Assembly: GCA_947172415.1 (NCBI GenBank)
Contig: OX359197.1
Coordinates: 3,286,001-3,350,000, forward strand
Direction of reading: 5' to 3'
From: Chondrosia reniformis
Lineage: Eukaryota; Porifera; Demospongiae; Chondrillida; Chondrillidae
Length of the DNA stretch: 64,000 bases
Positions 23,253-35,807 of the stretch are shown here, piece after piece. Numbering within the stretch: the first letter of the stretch is position 1; each line of letters begins with the position of its first letter. Under the pieces are notes generated by a model. The model ran no database searches and was not told the DNA's origin. It saw only the letters and a list, made by a program, of their open reading frames with translations. The position numbers were made by a program, and so were the translations under genes.

Positions 23253-26200
23253 TACACATATAACTACTACATATAAATGTACATTCAACTGCTACATACA
23301 AGTATACATTCAACTAGTTATTGCAACTACTGCATACAACTAGCGCTACAACTAGTGCTGCAACTAGTACATATAACTAAAACATAAACCTAGTACCTAC
23401 AAATAGTACATAGCTAGTACAAACAACTAGTACCTACAACTAGTACATGCAACTGGTACATATCTAGTACAGGCAACTAGACATACAACTAGTACATACA
23501 ATTTGTACACACAATTACTACATATAATTTGTACATAAAACTAGTACCTATGTAGTACCTAGTATAACTAGTACTAGAATCTACAACTAGTACATACAAC
23601 TAGTTCATACAACTAGTACATACAACTAGTGCATACAATTAGTAAATGTAGCTGGTACTAGATCATGCAACTGGATCATACAACTAGTACCTACAATTAG
23701 TACACACAACCACTATATACAACTAGTACATTAAACTAGTAGATACAACTAGTAGATACAACTAGCACATACAAACATAATATACTACTAGTCCATACAA
23801 ATAGTAACTACGACAAGTAAATGTAACTAGTACATACAACTAGTATATAAAAACAACGAGTACATACAACTAGAACCCACCTAGTAACTAGTATATAGGT
23901 ACTAGAAACTACAACTAGTACATAAAACTAGACCATATATACAACTAGTAACTAGTAAGTACAACTAGTTCATAAAAATACTATATAAAACTAGTATTTA
24001 CAACTACTACATGCAACTAGTTACCAATACATACAAATAATCCATGCAACTACTAATCACAATAGTACACACAACTAATACATATGATTAGTACACACAA
24101 CGACCACATATAAAAAATACATACACATATAACTAGTATATATAAATGTACCTTCAACTACTATGTGAAAATCATACAACCAAGCAGTTCATACAACTGG
24201 TCTATAGCTAACACAAACAACTAGTACATATAACTAGTACCTTCCTAGTAACTGGTATAACTAGTTCTAGAACCTACAACTAGAACATACAACTAGTACC
24301 TACAATTAGTACATACAACCAGTATATACAACTAGTACATACAACTAGTACATACAAGTACTACATATACCTAGTCATACATATACAACTAGTACCTATA
24401 AGTAGTACACACAACTAGTACATATAACTAGGACATACAACTAGTACATCTGTATTTTAAATACACATATAACTAGTGCATATAAATAGTACATACAACT
24501 AGTACATACACCTATAACAAGTACCTATAAATAGTACATACAACTAGCACATACAGTTTATAAATAAAACTAGTATATACATAGAAATAGTACATACAAC
24601 TAGTACACAACTAGTATATACAACTAGGACATACAACTAGTACATTAATCTAGTACAGACAACTAGTACATTCTACTAGTATATGCAACTGAAACATACA
24701 GCTAGTCCACACAACCAGATTTTACAACTAGTAACTAGCAAGTACAACTAGTACATACAACTAGTATATGCGAGTACCTAATAGTAGTTTATATATACAA
24801 CTAGTAAATACAATTAGTAGATACAACTAGTACATACAAACACAACATACTACTAGCACATACAAATAATAACTACGACAAGTAAATATAACTAAAACCT
24901 ACAACTAGTACAACTAGCACATACATCTAGAACCCACATTAAATAAATATAACTTGTACTAGTACATACAACTAGTTCATACAACTAGTACATACAATTA
25001 GTACATACACCTAGTATATATACATAAAACTAGGACCTATAAATAGTACATACCATTATTACATATACCTAGTACATACAACTATAACATATATCTTGTA
25101 TATACACATACATCTAGTACATAATAATAGTACATACAACTAGTACATACAACTACTACATTAAATTAGTATTTACATCTAGTACATACAACTAGTACAT
25201 ACAAATGAAGCATACAACTATAATATATAACTAGTACATATACCTATAACTAGTACATATAAATAGTACATACACCTAGCACAAACACTTTGTAGATAAA
25301 ACTAGTATATTCATAGAAATTGTACATAGAACTAGCACACAACTAGTACATACAACTAGTAAATACAACTAGAACATACAACTAGTTCATTCAACTAGAC
25401 CTTACAACTATTAACTAGTAAGTACAACTATTACATACAACTACTACATACAACTAGTATTGACAACTACAAAATACAACTACTGCACCCAACTACTACA
25501 TACAACTAATACATATAACTAGTACACAAAACGACTGCATATTATAAATACATACACATATAACTACTACATATAAGTGTACATTCAACTGCTACATACA
25601 AGTATACATTCAACTAGTTATTGCAACTACTGCATACAACTAGAATTACAACTAGTACATAAAACTAGTACATACAACTAGTCCATAGCTAGTACAAACA
25701 TCTAGTACCTACAACTAGTACATGCAACTGGTACATATCTAGTACAGACAACTAAACATACAACTATTACAAACAATTAGTACATACAACTAGTACATAC
25801 AACTAGTACATTAAACTAGTACCTACATAGTACCTAGTATAACTAGTTCTAGAACCTACAACTAGTACATACAACTAGTACATACAACTAGTACATACAA
25901 CCAGTACATACATATTGTACATACAATTAGTACAAACAATGGGTACATATCTAGTTAACACAACTAGACATACAACTAGTACATAAAACTAGTACATCAA
26001 ACTGGTACCTAGAATTGATAAATACAACTAGTACTAGTGCTATACAACTAATACATAAAACTAGTACATATAATTAATGCACACAACCAGTACATACAAC
26101 TAGTTCATACAACTAGTACATCCAAGTAGTACATATACCCAGACATACACATATAACTAGAACCTAGATATAGTTCATACAACTAGTACATATAACTATG

Positions 26201-27766
26201 ACATCCAACTAGTACATATACCTAGTAAATACACATATAACTAGTACATATAAATAGTACATACAACTAGTATATACAACTAGTACATACAAGTAGTACA
26301 TAAAATGAGTCCATACAACTATTACACACAAGTTGTACATACAACCCGTACAAACAACTAGTACTTACAACTAGTACATACAACTCGTACACACAACTAG
26401 TATATATAACTAGTACACACAACTACTACATGTACCTAGTACGTACACATATAACTAGTACTTTTAAATTGTACATACAACTAGTACGTGCAACTAGTCC
26501 ATACAACACACAACTAGTACTACTAGTTACTATTTTTATGTACTAGTTTTATGTTCTAGTGCATACAACTAGTGTATACAACTAGTACATAAAATAGTAC
26601 GTAAAACAGGTACACACAACTAGTACATTCAACTAGTCATACAACTAGTTCATACAACTAGACCATACAACTGGTAATTAGTAAGTACAACTAGTACATA
26701 AAACTAAAACATACAAGTAGTATTTACAACTAGTACATTCAACTACTTTGTAGTACCTACAACTGGTACATACAACTAATATACACAATTAGTAACTACA
26801 CCACAACACTCAACTAGTACATACAATTAGTAGATCCAATTAGTACATACAATCAGTACATACAACTAGAACAAACAGTTTGTACATACAAGTAGTACAT
26901 ATACCTAGTACATACACGTATAACTAGAACCTATAAATAGTATATACAACTGGTACATATAACTAGAATATTCAACTAGAAGATATACCTAGTACTTAAA
27001 CATATAACTAATATATATAAATAGGACATACAACTAGGACATACAACTTGTATATACATATAACTAGTATATGCAACTATAACATACAACTGTATAGTTT
27101 GGATTACTTACAACCAGTACATACAACTAGTACATACAATTATTGCATACAATTAGGACCTACAACTAGTACATACAACAATTAGTCAGAACTAGTACAT
27201 ACAACTAGTAGATTAAACTAATGCATATATCTAGTACATTCAACTAGGATACACAACTAGTACATACAACTGGAGCATGCAACCAGTTCATACAACTAGA
27301 CCATACAAGTAGTACCTAGTAAATACAACTAGTAAATACAACTACAACATGCATCTAGTATTTACAACTAGTACATTCAACTAATTACTAGTACATAAAA
27401 CTAATTCATCCAACTGCTACACACAACTAGTACATACAACTAATACATATTACTAGTACAAACAACGACTGTATATAAATAATATATACACATATAGCTA
27501 GTACATATAAATGTACATTCAACTCCTACATTCAACTGTACATAAAACTAGTTATTACAACTAGTTACATACAACTAGTACATAGCTAGTACAAACAACT
27601 AGTACCTACAACTAGTACATAAAACTGTGGACATACAACTGGACGTACAACTAGTATATACAATTAGTACATACAACCAGTACCTACCTAGTACCTAGTA
27701 CGACTAGTACTAGAACCTAGAACTAGAACATACAACGAGTACACACACTGGTACATACAACTAGTA
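23253..27766 (-). repeat. 13-bp satellite array, inverted block M
   Basis: The longest uninterrupted inverted block. A stretch beginning TAACTACTACATATAA occurs right after the LINE (23,262) and again near 25,560, and a diverged form near 27,490. This shows longer repeats of about 2.3 and 1.9 kb. A patch of forward orientation lies near 26,520-26,562. The marker ACCTACCTAGTACCTAGT recurs several times. Confidence 0.92.
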
Positions 27767-27778
27767 CCTACCTAGTAC
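27767..27778. repeat. Target site duplication, left
   Basis: CCTACCTAGTAC, identical to 32,117-32,128 on the other side of the R2-like element. Confidence 0.7.
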
Positions 27779-28046
27779 TTTAGAAACAAAAGCCTTTACG
27801 GAGAACCTTGTTACTTCTTGCCTTAGTTTACTAAGGCAAGGAGTATCTGGCTTGGACAACCCTCAGTCAGTTATGTTTTCCTTTCTATGGGTTTTTAGCC
27901 AGAAGCCTCGCCTTTGCCTCCTTCCGGCAGCATCAGACTGATGCGCGTGGGGCCAAAGTTGACGGTCATAATAGGAGGGACTACCTCCATACCCCAATCC
28001 ACCACTGCTTTCCAGAGGTCAACAGGCAAGACTGGGACAGGAATAC

Positions 28047-28640
28047 TTATCGTCCAGGCCCCAATCCCTCAACAGATAAATGTCGCCTCAATATCCTCAC
28101 AACCGAACAGAGAACAGTTCTCTGCATGGCTCTCATCACTTCTACTGCACTTTTTGACAGCTTTGGAATTCCCCTAAGGTCTTCCAGGAGCGTCTCCACT
28201 GTCCCCAAAGCACCAATTATCATCGGGACTACCTTAATTCGGTAGCCCCTAAATTGTTTCCTCATATCAGCAGCCAGCTTCTGGTACTTTTGGAACTTCT
28301 CTTGCCATCTTCCATTAATATTGCCATCAGTAGGAACTGACATCTCAATAATGTAGATGGACTTACATAGCCGATCCTCAACCACTAAGTCTGGCCTTCT
28401 TTCTGTCATTTCATCATCTGTAGGGATACTAGGATCCCACAAGATTTTGAAAGACCTATTCTCATAGACTGGTTTTGCTTCTAGTTTGTACCAGGGCTCT
28501 TCCTGCTTGAATCCATATTCTTTCAACAGTCTCCACAACAATATCAGTATCGCCAAGTCATGTCTCTATTTGTAGAGAGAAACTTCCTTGGACTCACACA
28601 TGTTTAGTGTGTGTCTGACCGTTTCCATAGCCTTGCCACA
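28047..28640 (-). pseudogene. R2-like C-terminal zinc finger and restriction-like endonuclease
   Basis: Translation shows a CR-x-CGKAMETVRHTLNMC finger (one stop codon inside) and an RHD motif, followed by an RLE domain: WDPSIPTDD, ERRPDLVVED, IYIIEMSVP and KFQKYQKLAADMR. The PD...E pattern followed by the KYQKL block fits the PD-(D/E)XK-type nuclease of R2-group LINEs, which cuts the target DNA. Only the linker to the finger is broken. Confidence 0.75.
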
Positions 28641-30789
28641 TTATCTGCACATCAGGAGGCTAGAATTCCTCAGAATCCTATTTTGGTACCACCTAGTGTG
28701 CAGCACATCATCTTGAGCTGCAAAAATCAGAGCCTCAGTTTGAGGTCTGAGTCTCCCCTCAGAAAGCCACACATAAGACTCCCTATTTGTGACTTGTCTG
28801 TGGTATGAGACATGGTGAGACTTTTCGGCTAGGTTACTTTTTAACCTTTCAGTCAGAGCCTCCCGGAGCTCACATGCCAGTCTCCTCCATTCTCTTACAC
28901 TATTTTGTGAGGGATCTGTCTTCAGCCACATTTCCGGTTCTAGTTCTATTCCGTGGCTCTTCAGTATCAATCTGGCTTATTTCAAGACAGTCCTCCTCTG
29001 CTTTGAGCACTCCAGCCACTTTTGGTGTTTAATCACAACAGCTATGAGTGGATCATTGGCAGTATGGAGGTATCTTGCCAGATTCACAACAGCCTGGTCG
29101 TGATCCAAAGGAAAACTACAGAGCCCTCTACTACCTTGAGAGCGAGGCAAGTTCACTCTTTCAATGGCAGAGTTATAGTGATGACACTGGTACTTTCTCA
29201 TGATCTTTCTCACCATTCGGTCCAATTTTGGAAGTTCACTTTGAGTCCACTTCAAAACTGGGTAAGAGTATCTCAATAGAGAGGCACACAACATGTTAGA
29301 GGCTTATGCAGCATTCTCACCATTGAGGTGAGAGCCCCACACTTTGTGGAGTCTCCTCCTCAATTTGTTGATCAAGCAAGCTTTGACCTTGCTGTCATCT
29401 ACCTCAAACAGTTGTTCTAGCCCTAGGTACTTATAAGTAGTACCTTTTTCAAGGCTCCTTATGGATTCTTCACTGCGTTCAGGGTTGTCTGGGCCAGCCA
29501 GAACTTTCCCCTTTTGCATATGAGCTGTTCCCACTTTCTCACTCCAAACCTCAGGCCAATGGCATTTGAGGTTTTCTCCACACATTCCATGGCTTCCCTG
29601 AGTTTATCAGGCCCTCCAGCATATATCTTAAGGTCATCCATGTACAACAAGTGTGACATGGTGTTCCTTTCCCCATTATGCCAGAGGGTATATCCCTTTG
29701 TTCTGGTAAGAACTTGGGAAATGGGAGCTATGGCCAGACAAAAGAGGAGTGGCGATAAGGAGTCTCCTTGGAAGAGTGCTCCTAACCACCTTCCCCACAG
29801 TCCTCAACTCAAGCACAGCAGCCCAGTGTTTGGAGAAGAGCTCTATACACCTCCGGATCCAACCTGGGCACTTGATGGTTTTTAGTACCTTCATCACCCA
29901 CTTGTGAGGGACTCTGTCGTATGCCTTCTCATAATCGATCCATGCAACACTAAGTGGCTTGCCCATAATTTTGGCATCTAGACCGATTGATTGATCCAGC
30001 AATAGACAGTCCACACAGCCCCACCTCCCTTTCCTCATGGCTCGTTGAGCCATAGGTAAAAGATTATTAGTGTAGGTGTAAGTGAGTAATTCTGATGCAA
30101 TGTATGCTGTGACAGCCTTGTACATTGTGTTGAGACACACAATAGGTCGGTAGTTGGCGCACTTTTCGGGTCACCATTTTGGGGATGAGTAGAGTGCGAC
30201 CCCTTGTAAGCCAGTCTGGGACTGACAGATCTCTGCTCACCACCCTCCGTAGTACATCTGCCAAGGAAGACTGTGCAGAGGGGAGTGCTTTCCACCAAAA
30301 AGTGTGGATACCATCCGGCCCAGGGGCTGACCAGCTTTTTGTCTTTTTCAAGGCTTTCCTCAGTTTGGTCTCATCAATGCTATCGGGACCTTCAGAGGAG
30401 GTTCTACCCACCCTCTTTTTGGTTTCCTTTAGCCATTCTTTCACCCCTGGGTCGTCTTTGTTGACCTTACCAATAGTACCTACAATCTTTGTCCAAAAGT
30501 TTCTTACTACCTCTATTGAGGGGGCTTCATTGGAGGTTGGAACATTGCCATTCATCCGGAACTTCCTTTGGGTATTCCAAAGGTGGTTTTGTTCCTGGAA
30601 TTTATTGCGTTCAGCCGATCTTCGCTCTTGTAGGGTCCAGACCCTGAGTTTCCCCAGTGTCTGTTCCCGAGCTCTGATCAGCACATTCAGGTTTAATGAA
30701 TGGAACTCCCTCCTAAGCTTTCTTCGGAGTACTTTCTGGTGTTTGGTCATAGGATTATTACTCTGTTGACGCGCTATTTCCACATCCAA
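28641..30789 (-). pseudogene. R2-like reverse transcriptase domain
   Basis: Successive frames give KSWSAPGPDGIHTFWWKALP, WLTRGRTLLIPK, CLNTMYKAVTAYI, GCVDCLLLDQSI, VAWIDYEKAYDRVPH, then SHLLYMDDLKIYA (the catalytic YMDD at about 29,640), and thumb/C-terminal parts TYKYLGLEQL and RYSYPVLKWTQSELPKLDR. It copies the element RNA at the nicked target. Frame breaks occur near 30,170, 29,700, 29,460, 29,300 and 28,975. Confidence 0.8.
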
Positions 30790-30804
30790 CCAGGCAAGCA
30801 GTCT

Positions 30805-32033
30805 TCAAAACCTAAGGCCTGTGGCTTTCCTGTCACTTATGTGACCTTCCTGTCTCTTACTTCCCTTCTGATTATCTGATTTCCTTCCCTGGTTGCATGG
30901 CTGCAATTCGTAGGTTGTTTTTCCCCTCACAGCCATAGCAACAGAGTAGACTCGGCAGTTCAGGTGCCAGGCCGACCTAGGGCCTTCCTGCCACTCTTTC
31001 TCCACCCAATCATTGGCCTCCTGAAGCAGTGCCGCATCAACATGGTTGAACCGCACCGCCCCTCAGGGTTTTCTATCAGAGAAATCTCCAGGTTTCTTTC
31101 GGAGACAGGCATCTTTTGCTTTGCCTAAAAGTTGCATCAGTTGATCATTGCCACTTGTCCTGAGACTAAAATGATCATTTGTAGGAGTTTCAACAGGGGC
31201 TGCAGGCAGCTCACCATTTTGTTTAGTCACATCCTGAACTTAGTGAAGCTCCCCTTGCCCCTGGGCTCCCAAACCTTCCTCCACAGTCTCAGTTAGGGTG
31301 GCTAAACCACAAGAGTCAGGTTCCAAAAGGTTTAGTCTCGAGAGATCTTGACCTCTTCGTATTCTTCTAATTCTCGTAGTTAGCGCTACCTTTGTGGTTA
31401 TATGGTCTGGCATTTTAGCATTCCAAGCCTGGTACAACCGCTCGGCATACCCCTTTTCCATGGGCTTACTTTCTCAGTAGAGCTCCATGAGGATATTATC
31501 CCTCTGAAGGTTCCAGATCACCCCTTGGATCCTTCTCCTTCTAGAGGCACCTTGCGGTGCATCATTAACCAAATCTAAATCTCGGCTACCAGTTACTGGC
31601 AGTACTCCGTCTCCTACCAAGTTCCTTTTGGTTTGGAAGGCAAGGGTTCGACGGTCTGAGGCAAATGTGGGAATTTTCTCAGCCATTCCCGCTCTAAACG
31701 CTTCTGATAGCCACCTCTTTTGGGTTCAGATCGCTCATAGCAATGAATTAGTGCCCTAACCATTTCCTCGGTTCATAGGGCTGGTTGGCCCCTCATGGGG
31801 ACCGAAGAAAGGCTATTACATTCAGGTACATCTACCTGTGAGGCACCAGTGGAATCACCTATTCTGGTTGACCCAGGGTTTTCTTCACCACTGGTACACC
31901 TAGGCCACAGCCTGTCTTGATAATTGTCATTCTCATGGCGCAACGTAACCCAGTGAAGCTGCCAGACGGGGGTTAGCCCATGCTGACAGGGAGGCTGATT
32001 TAGCCACAGGATGCCACATGAGGGGCTAAGCAC
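30805..32033 (-). pseudogene. R2-like N-terminal region
   Basis: Three or four overlapping minus-strand pieces upstream of the RT: one with VDAALLQEANDWVEKEW, one with AERLYQAWNAKMPDHIT, and the most 5' piece near LTPVWQLHWVTLRHEN. No classical Cys2His2 finger is visible, so the DNA-binding part is either diverged or missing. Frameshifts separate the pieces. Confidence 0.5.
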
Positions 32034-32116
32034 CCTGCTCCGTCAGGGGGTTGAACTGGACAATACCCATCCTCTTGTCAGCTCAGAACCACAGCCTCCA
32101 ATTCCCATGACTACCT

Positions 32117-32128
32117 CCTACCTAGTAC
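32117..32128. repeat. Target site duplication, right
   Basis: CCTACCTAGTAC, the second copy of the duplication flanking the R2-like element. Confidence 0.7.
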
Positions 32129-33500
32129 CTACTAAAACTAGTACTAGATCCTACAACCAGTACATACAACTAGAACATACAACTAAAACATACAGCTAGT
32201 TCATACAACTAGTACATATAACTAGAATTACACACAGGTAGTACAAACAAATAGTATATATAACTACTTTCAACCAGCATATACAACTAGTACATACAAT
32301 CAGTGCGTAAAAGTACATATTACTTGAACATACAACTAGTAAATACAGATTGTTACTAGTTCATACACGTGTTACCTACAACTAGTACCTAGAGCTAGTA
32401 CATATAACTAGTTCATGCAACTACTTACTGGTACATACAACTAGTACATAGAATTAGTACATACAACTAGTACACAAAGCTAGTACATGCAACTTGCACA
32501 TTTAACAAGTACATACAACTAGTACATACAACTAGTACACAAAGCTAGTACATGCAACTAGTACATTTAACAAGTACATACAACTAGTACATACAACTAG
32601 TTCATTTAACAAGTACATACACATATGACTAGTTCATATATATAGTACATAAAACCAGTACCTTCACCTAGACTACATACAACTAGAACTAGTACATACA
32701 ACTAGTACATACAACTAGTACTTAAAACTAGTAAATACAAATAGTAAACATAACTAGAATACAAAAAATACACACAACTGGTACATAGAAGAACTACATA
32801 TAACTATGTAGAACTAATACATTCAACTAGTGCATACATCTAGTTAGTAGTACATACAACTAGTACATACAACTAGTACACAAAAGAAGCACATATAACT
32901 ACATACAAGTAGTACATACAACTAGTACTACCAACTAGTAAATACAGATTGTTACCAGTACATACACCTATTACATAGAAGTACTAAATAAAACTTGCAC
33001 TGAAGAAGTCCCCCATGGTCGAAACGTTTGGCAGAACAGAAGAATCGAAAAAACTGCGTCTCTAGACGCTCTAAAAGTCGAAAGATGAACCTTTACAAAA
33101 AAAACTTGCACATTTAACTAGTACATACAACTACCTACTAATACATAAAACTAGTACATACAATTAGTACATATAACAAGTACATACAACTAGTACATAC
33201 AACAAGTACATATATATAACTAATTCATAGAACTACTTGCTAGGACATACAACTAATACAAAAAAATTAGTACATATAACTAGTACATAAAACTAGTACA
33301 CACAGCTCGTCCATACAACTAGTACATATAACTAGTACATGCAATAAATTATTAGAACAAGTATACAACTAGTACATACATCTAGTACATATAACTAGTA
33401 ATAAAACTAGTACATACATTAGTACATACCTCTAGTTACTAATGCATAAAACTAGTACATACAACTAGTACATAGAACTAGTAACTACAAATAGTAAATA
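32129..33500 (-). repeat. 13-bp satellite array, inverted block N (array end)
   Basis: The last block of the satellite. A pair of near-identical stretches with CACAAAGCTAGTACATGCAA near 32,470 and 32,530 shows recent local duplication. It ends at a foldback element. Confidence 0.92.
33001..33100 (+). mobile_element. 100-bp hammerhead/PLE-like insert with target duplication
   Basis: Satellite sequence AAAACTTGCAC (32,990-33,000) is repeated at 33,101-33,111, bracketing a 100-bp insert. The insert opens with TGAAGAAGTCCC..GGTCGAAACGTTTGGC. This is a degenerate hammerhead-type core with an intact CGAAACG box, common at ends of Penelope-like elements. No coding capacity; probably a mobilised terminal fragment. 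Confidence 0.65.
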
Positions 33501-34293
33501 CTAGAGAACAATAAAACTTTTCTACAAAAATGGTGAAGATGTAGGGATGGCACAGAAAGTATAGGAACAAGAAAGGGATGTTACACAGTGAAGCATTAGC
33601 TGTGCATGAATCATACAACCAAGGGTGTTGCAACATATCCCTACATCTGGCCTGGTGTGCTTTCCACTGTATAGAAAATGCATGGTGTCTACCTTATTCT
33701 TCCCTTGTACATTGATATATGCCACCATACAGGAAGCCTTTGTCATTCTGTTGGTGAAGGCTATAGTAGGGAAGATGTGTCCAGCTTTCAGTCATGCATC
33801 ATTCGTATATAGCATGTCAGAAAAATTAAGATTATTTCAGGACGTATATATACATTGGTATATGCCACCATACAGGAAGCCTTAAAATTTGTCATTCTAT
33901 ATGCAAACAAATGTTTTATTCATTTGAGCCATTTAAATTATATATATACAGGGAAGTGGGACATAGAGTAAACATTGTTACATATAATACTTTGTGCAGA
34001 CCTTCTTCAGCTGATAAAAGACTGATAGGTTCTATACTTATTTGCAGCCTTTACACTAATTTCACTGCATCACGGTAATTGTGAGGATTATACATGTTAG
34101 GGGGACTGCAGCTTCATCTGCCCCAGTTCCAATGCCAATGTTGCCAGATGTAGGGATATGTTGCGACACCCTTGGTTGTATGATGCATGCACAGCTAATG
34201 CTTCACTGTGTAACATCCCTTTCTTGTTCCTATACTTTTTGTGCCATCCCTACATCTTCACCATTTTTGTAGAAAATTTTTATTGTTCTCTAG
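33501..34293. mobile_element. Foldback DNA element with 151-bp inverted repeats
   Basis: Left arm 33,501-33,651 and right arm 34,143-34,293 are near-identical inverted copies (CTAGAGAACAATAAAA to CCCTACATCTGGC). The interior contains a short direct repeat, ATATGCCACCATACAGGAAG, at about 33,716 and 33,860. No transposase is encoded, so it is a non-autonomous foldback/MITE-type element. It sits at the boundary between the satellite and Helitron 1. Confidence 0.85.
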
Positions 34294-34949
34294 TTTCTGT
34301 ACTTTTTATGGGGCACAAGCTGATATATAATTTAGGGTTAACCTCCATGCATACCCCATAATTAATTCTTCATTAATTTACATCTTAAATATATTCAAAT
34401 ATAATAAACTTTGTGGCTTCCAAATGATTCAGCTTAACAAAACAAAAGTAATTTAACTGCAGTTGAATGTCATCTGTATATTGTCAATGCAGTTAGTAAA
34501 GGATAGTGAAAGGTGCACCATGTTCATGGTGTAATTGTAAGATGTACTTGGCGTCAAATCTTTGACTCTTAATTAAAGGAATTTTTCTTCATTTCACAAA
34601 ACTTCATTTATAGTAGGAGAATTCTGCAAAGACAAGAGTGAAAAGTGTCTATCAACATTTGGTTGTGAACCAACATATGATAATGGCAATTATAATAGAA
34701 AATATAATGAGTTCTTACTCTTTCAGTTGGAGTCTATGGGCACTTGAGAACTTGCAAATTGTGTAAAATGTATGTAAACTTTAATGTAGAAAATGTATAA
34801 AATATTATAAGCAAGAATAGATCAAAGACTCAAGGTGCAGAGCATTCACTGTATATAGGCCAATTTACCATCTCTCAATCCCAGCCAAAGAGCAAGCAAT
34901 GCACCAACATCACTGTGTACACTATACTCGAGCCACCCATTTACAACTC
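34294..34949. other. Intergenic, no gene seen
   Basis: AT-rich sequence with no ORF that resembles a protein. The 3' end of Helitron 1 should lie in or just right of this stretch, but I could not identify a clear hairpin plus CTRR terminus. Confidence 0.5.
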
Positions 34950-35015
34950 CAGCCACAGAGTTAACCACCTCAGCCACAGCCTGTGAACATGCACAATACA
35001 TTAACCCTGTGTGTC

Positions 35016-35633
35016 TCAAGTCGCCGCCTTCACCACAGATGAGACTACCTCAAAATGTTGTGGAAAATGCACAATGTACATTGACTTTGCACTGCTGTCA
35101 ACTGGCAAAGTATGGTCCAAGTGGTAAGGACTATACAGTAGCCAGCTATCAGAACTGGTGTCAAACACATAAATGTTAGTCTGCAGTAAATGAGCCACAG
35201 TGAGGATTTCTACATCTGTACCCCATGCGCCATCCCTGTCCATGTGTGTGTCCTGTATGTACTCAGCAATACTGTTCTGAGTTACATGCGCTCCTAGCAA
35301 GAGGGTTGCAATCTTTTGCATATGGTTGATGATTGCATTTCTAACTGCAAGATGGCCTTCTTGTGACCCTGTGATGATCATTGAGATTGAACGGAAAAGA
35401 CAATTGCCATCTGGAAGCATCCGTCTCACTGTCTGGAAGTTGGGCCGTGTCAGAGGGCAGCCTGGTGTGCCATACCGAAATCGACAAGGTCGTTGGTACT
35501 GGACACCTACCCTACTGCATGCTTTATTTTGCCACTTAGAATCAACTGGATGGAACCTATATAAATGAGCATCGTTCCAATTGACTCCAACCTCTGTTGT
35601 TGCTGTCAATTTCAATACATGGCTCCTCTGCAA
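35016..35633 (-). pseudogene. OTU cysteine protease of Helitron 1
   Basis: A 205-codon frame with an OTU fold signature. The catalytic Cys is in RRMLPDGNCLFRSIS (about residue 78), followed by HLAVRNAIINHM and WGTDVEILTVAHLLQTNIYVF, with the catalytic His in HFPQHFEVV near the C-terminus. OTU domains cleave ubiquitin-like or polyprotein links. OTU proteases are known companions of animal Helitrons. The domain itself appears intact, but the link to the helicase (35,640-35,800) has stops. Confidence 0.8.
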
Positions 35634-35807
35634 GTTGCCTTTTATTTTACTTTATCTGGCAAAGTGGCCTCTTTCGAGCATTTTTGGAGCTTGCAGTTGA
35701 ACCTTTCAGACACTTCTTTTGCTTTTTAGGGTCAGGTGGGAATGTGCAAGTACCACTGAGCTTTCTCTTTCTAATGCTACTTTGTTCAGGTGGCAAAGCA
35801 TAGACCA

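Larger units (their letters stand above)
27779..32116 (-). mobile_element. R2-like non-LTR retrotransposon (4.3 kb), near full length
   Basis: A minus-strand element flanked by the 12-bp duplication CCTACCTAGTAC. It encodes an N-terminal region, a central RT with a YMDD active site and a C-terminal Cys/His finger plus a restriction-enzyme-like endonuclease. This is the layout of R2/R4/NeSL-type elements. The 3' UTR (27,779-27,905) contains a CTTGCCTTAGT/ACTAAGGCAAG hairpin. Frameshifts and stops are scattered, so it is inactive. It is the parent type of the two deleted fragments at 10.8 and 19.7 kb. Confidence 0.8.

Noticed and set aside
35326-35568. Plus-strand ORFs over both Helitrons (for example 37,091-37,498 and 47,269-47,664)
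   Set aside because: Antisense shadows of the OTU, helicase and Rep coding sequence on the minus strand, with no domain similarity of their own.
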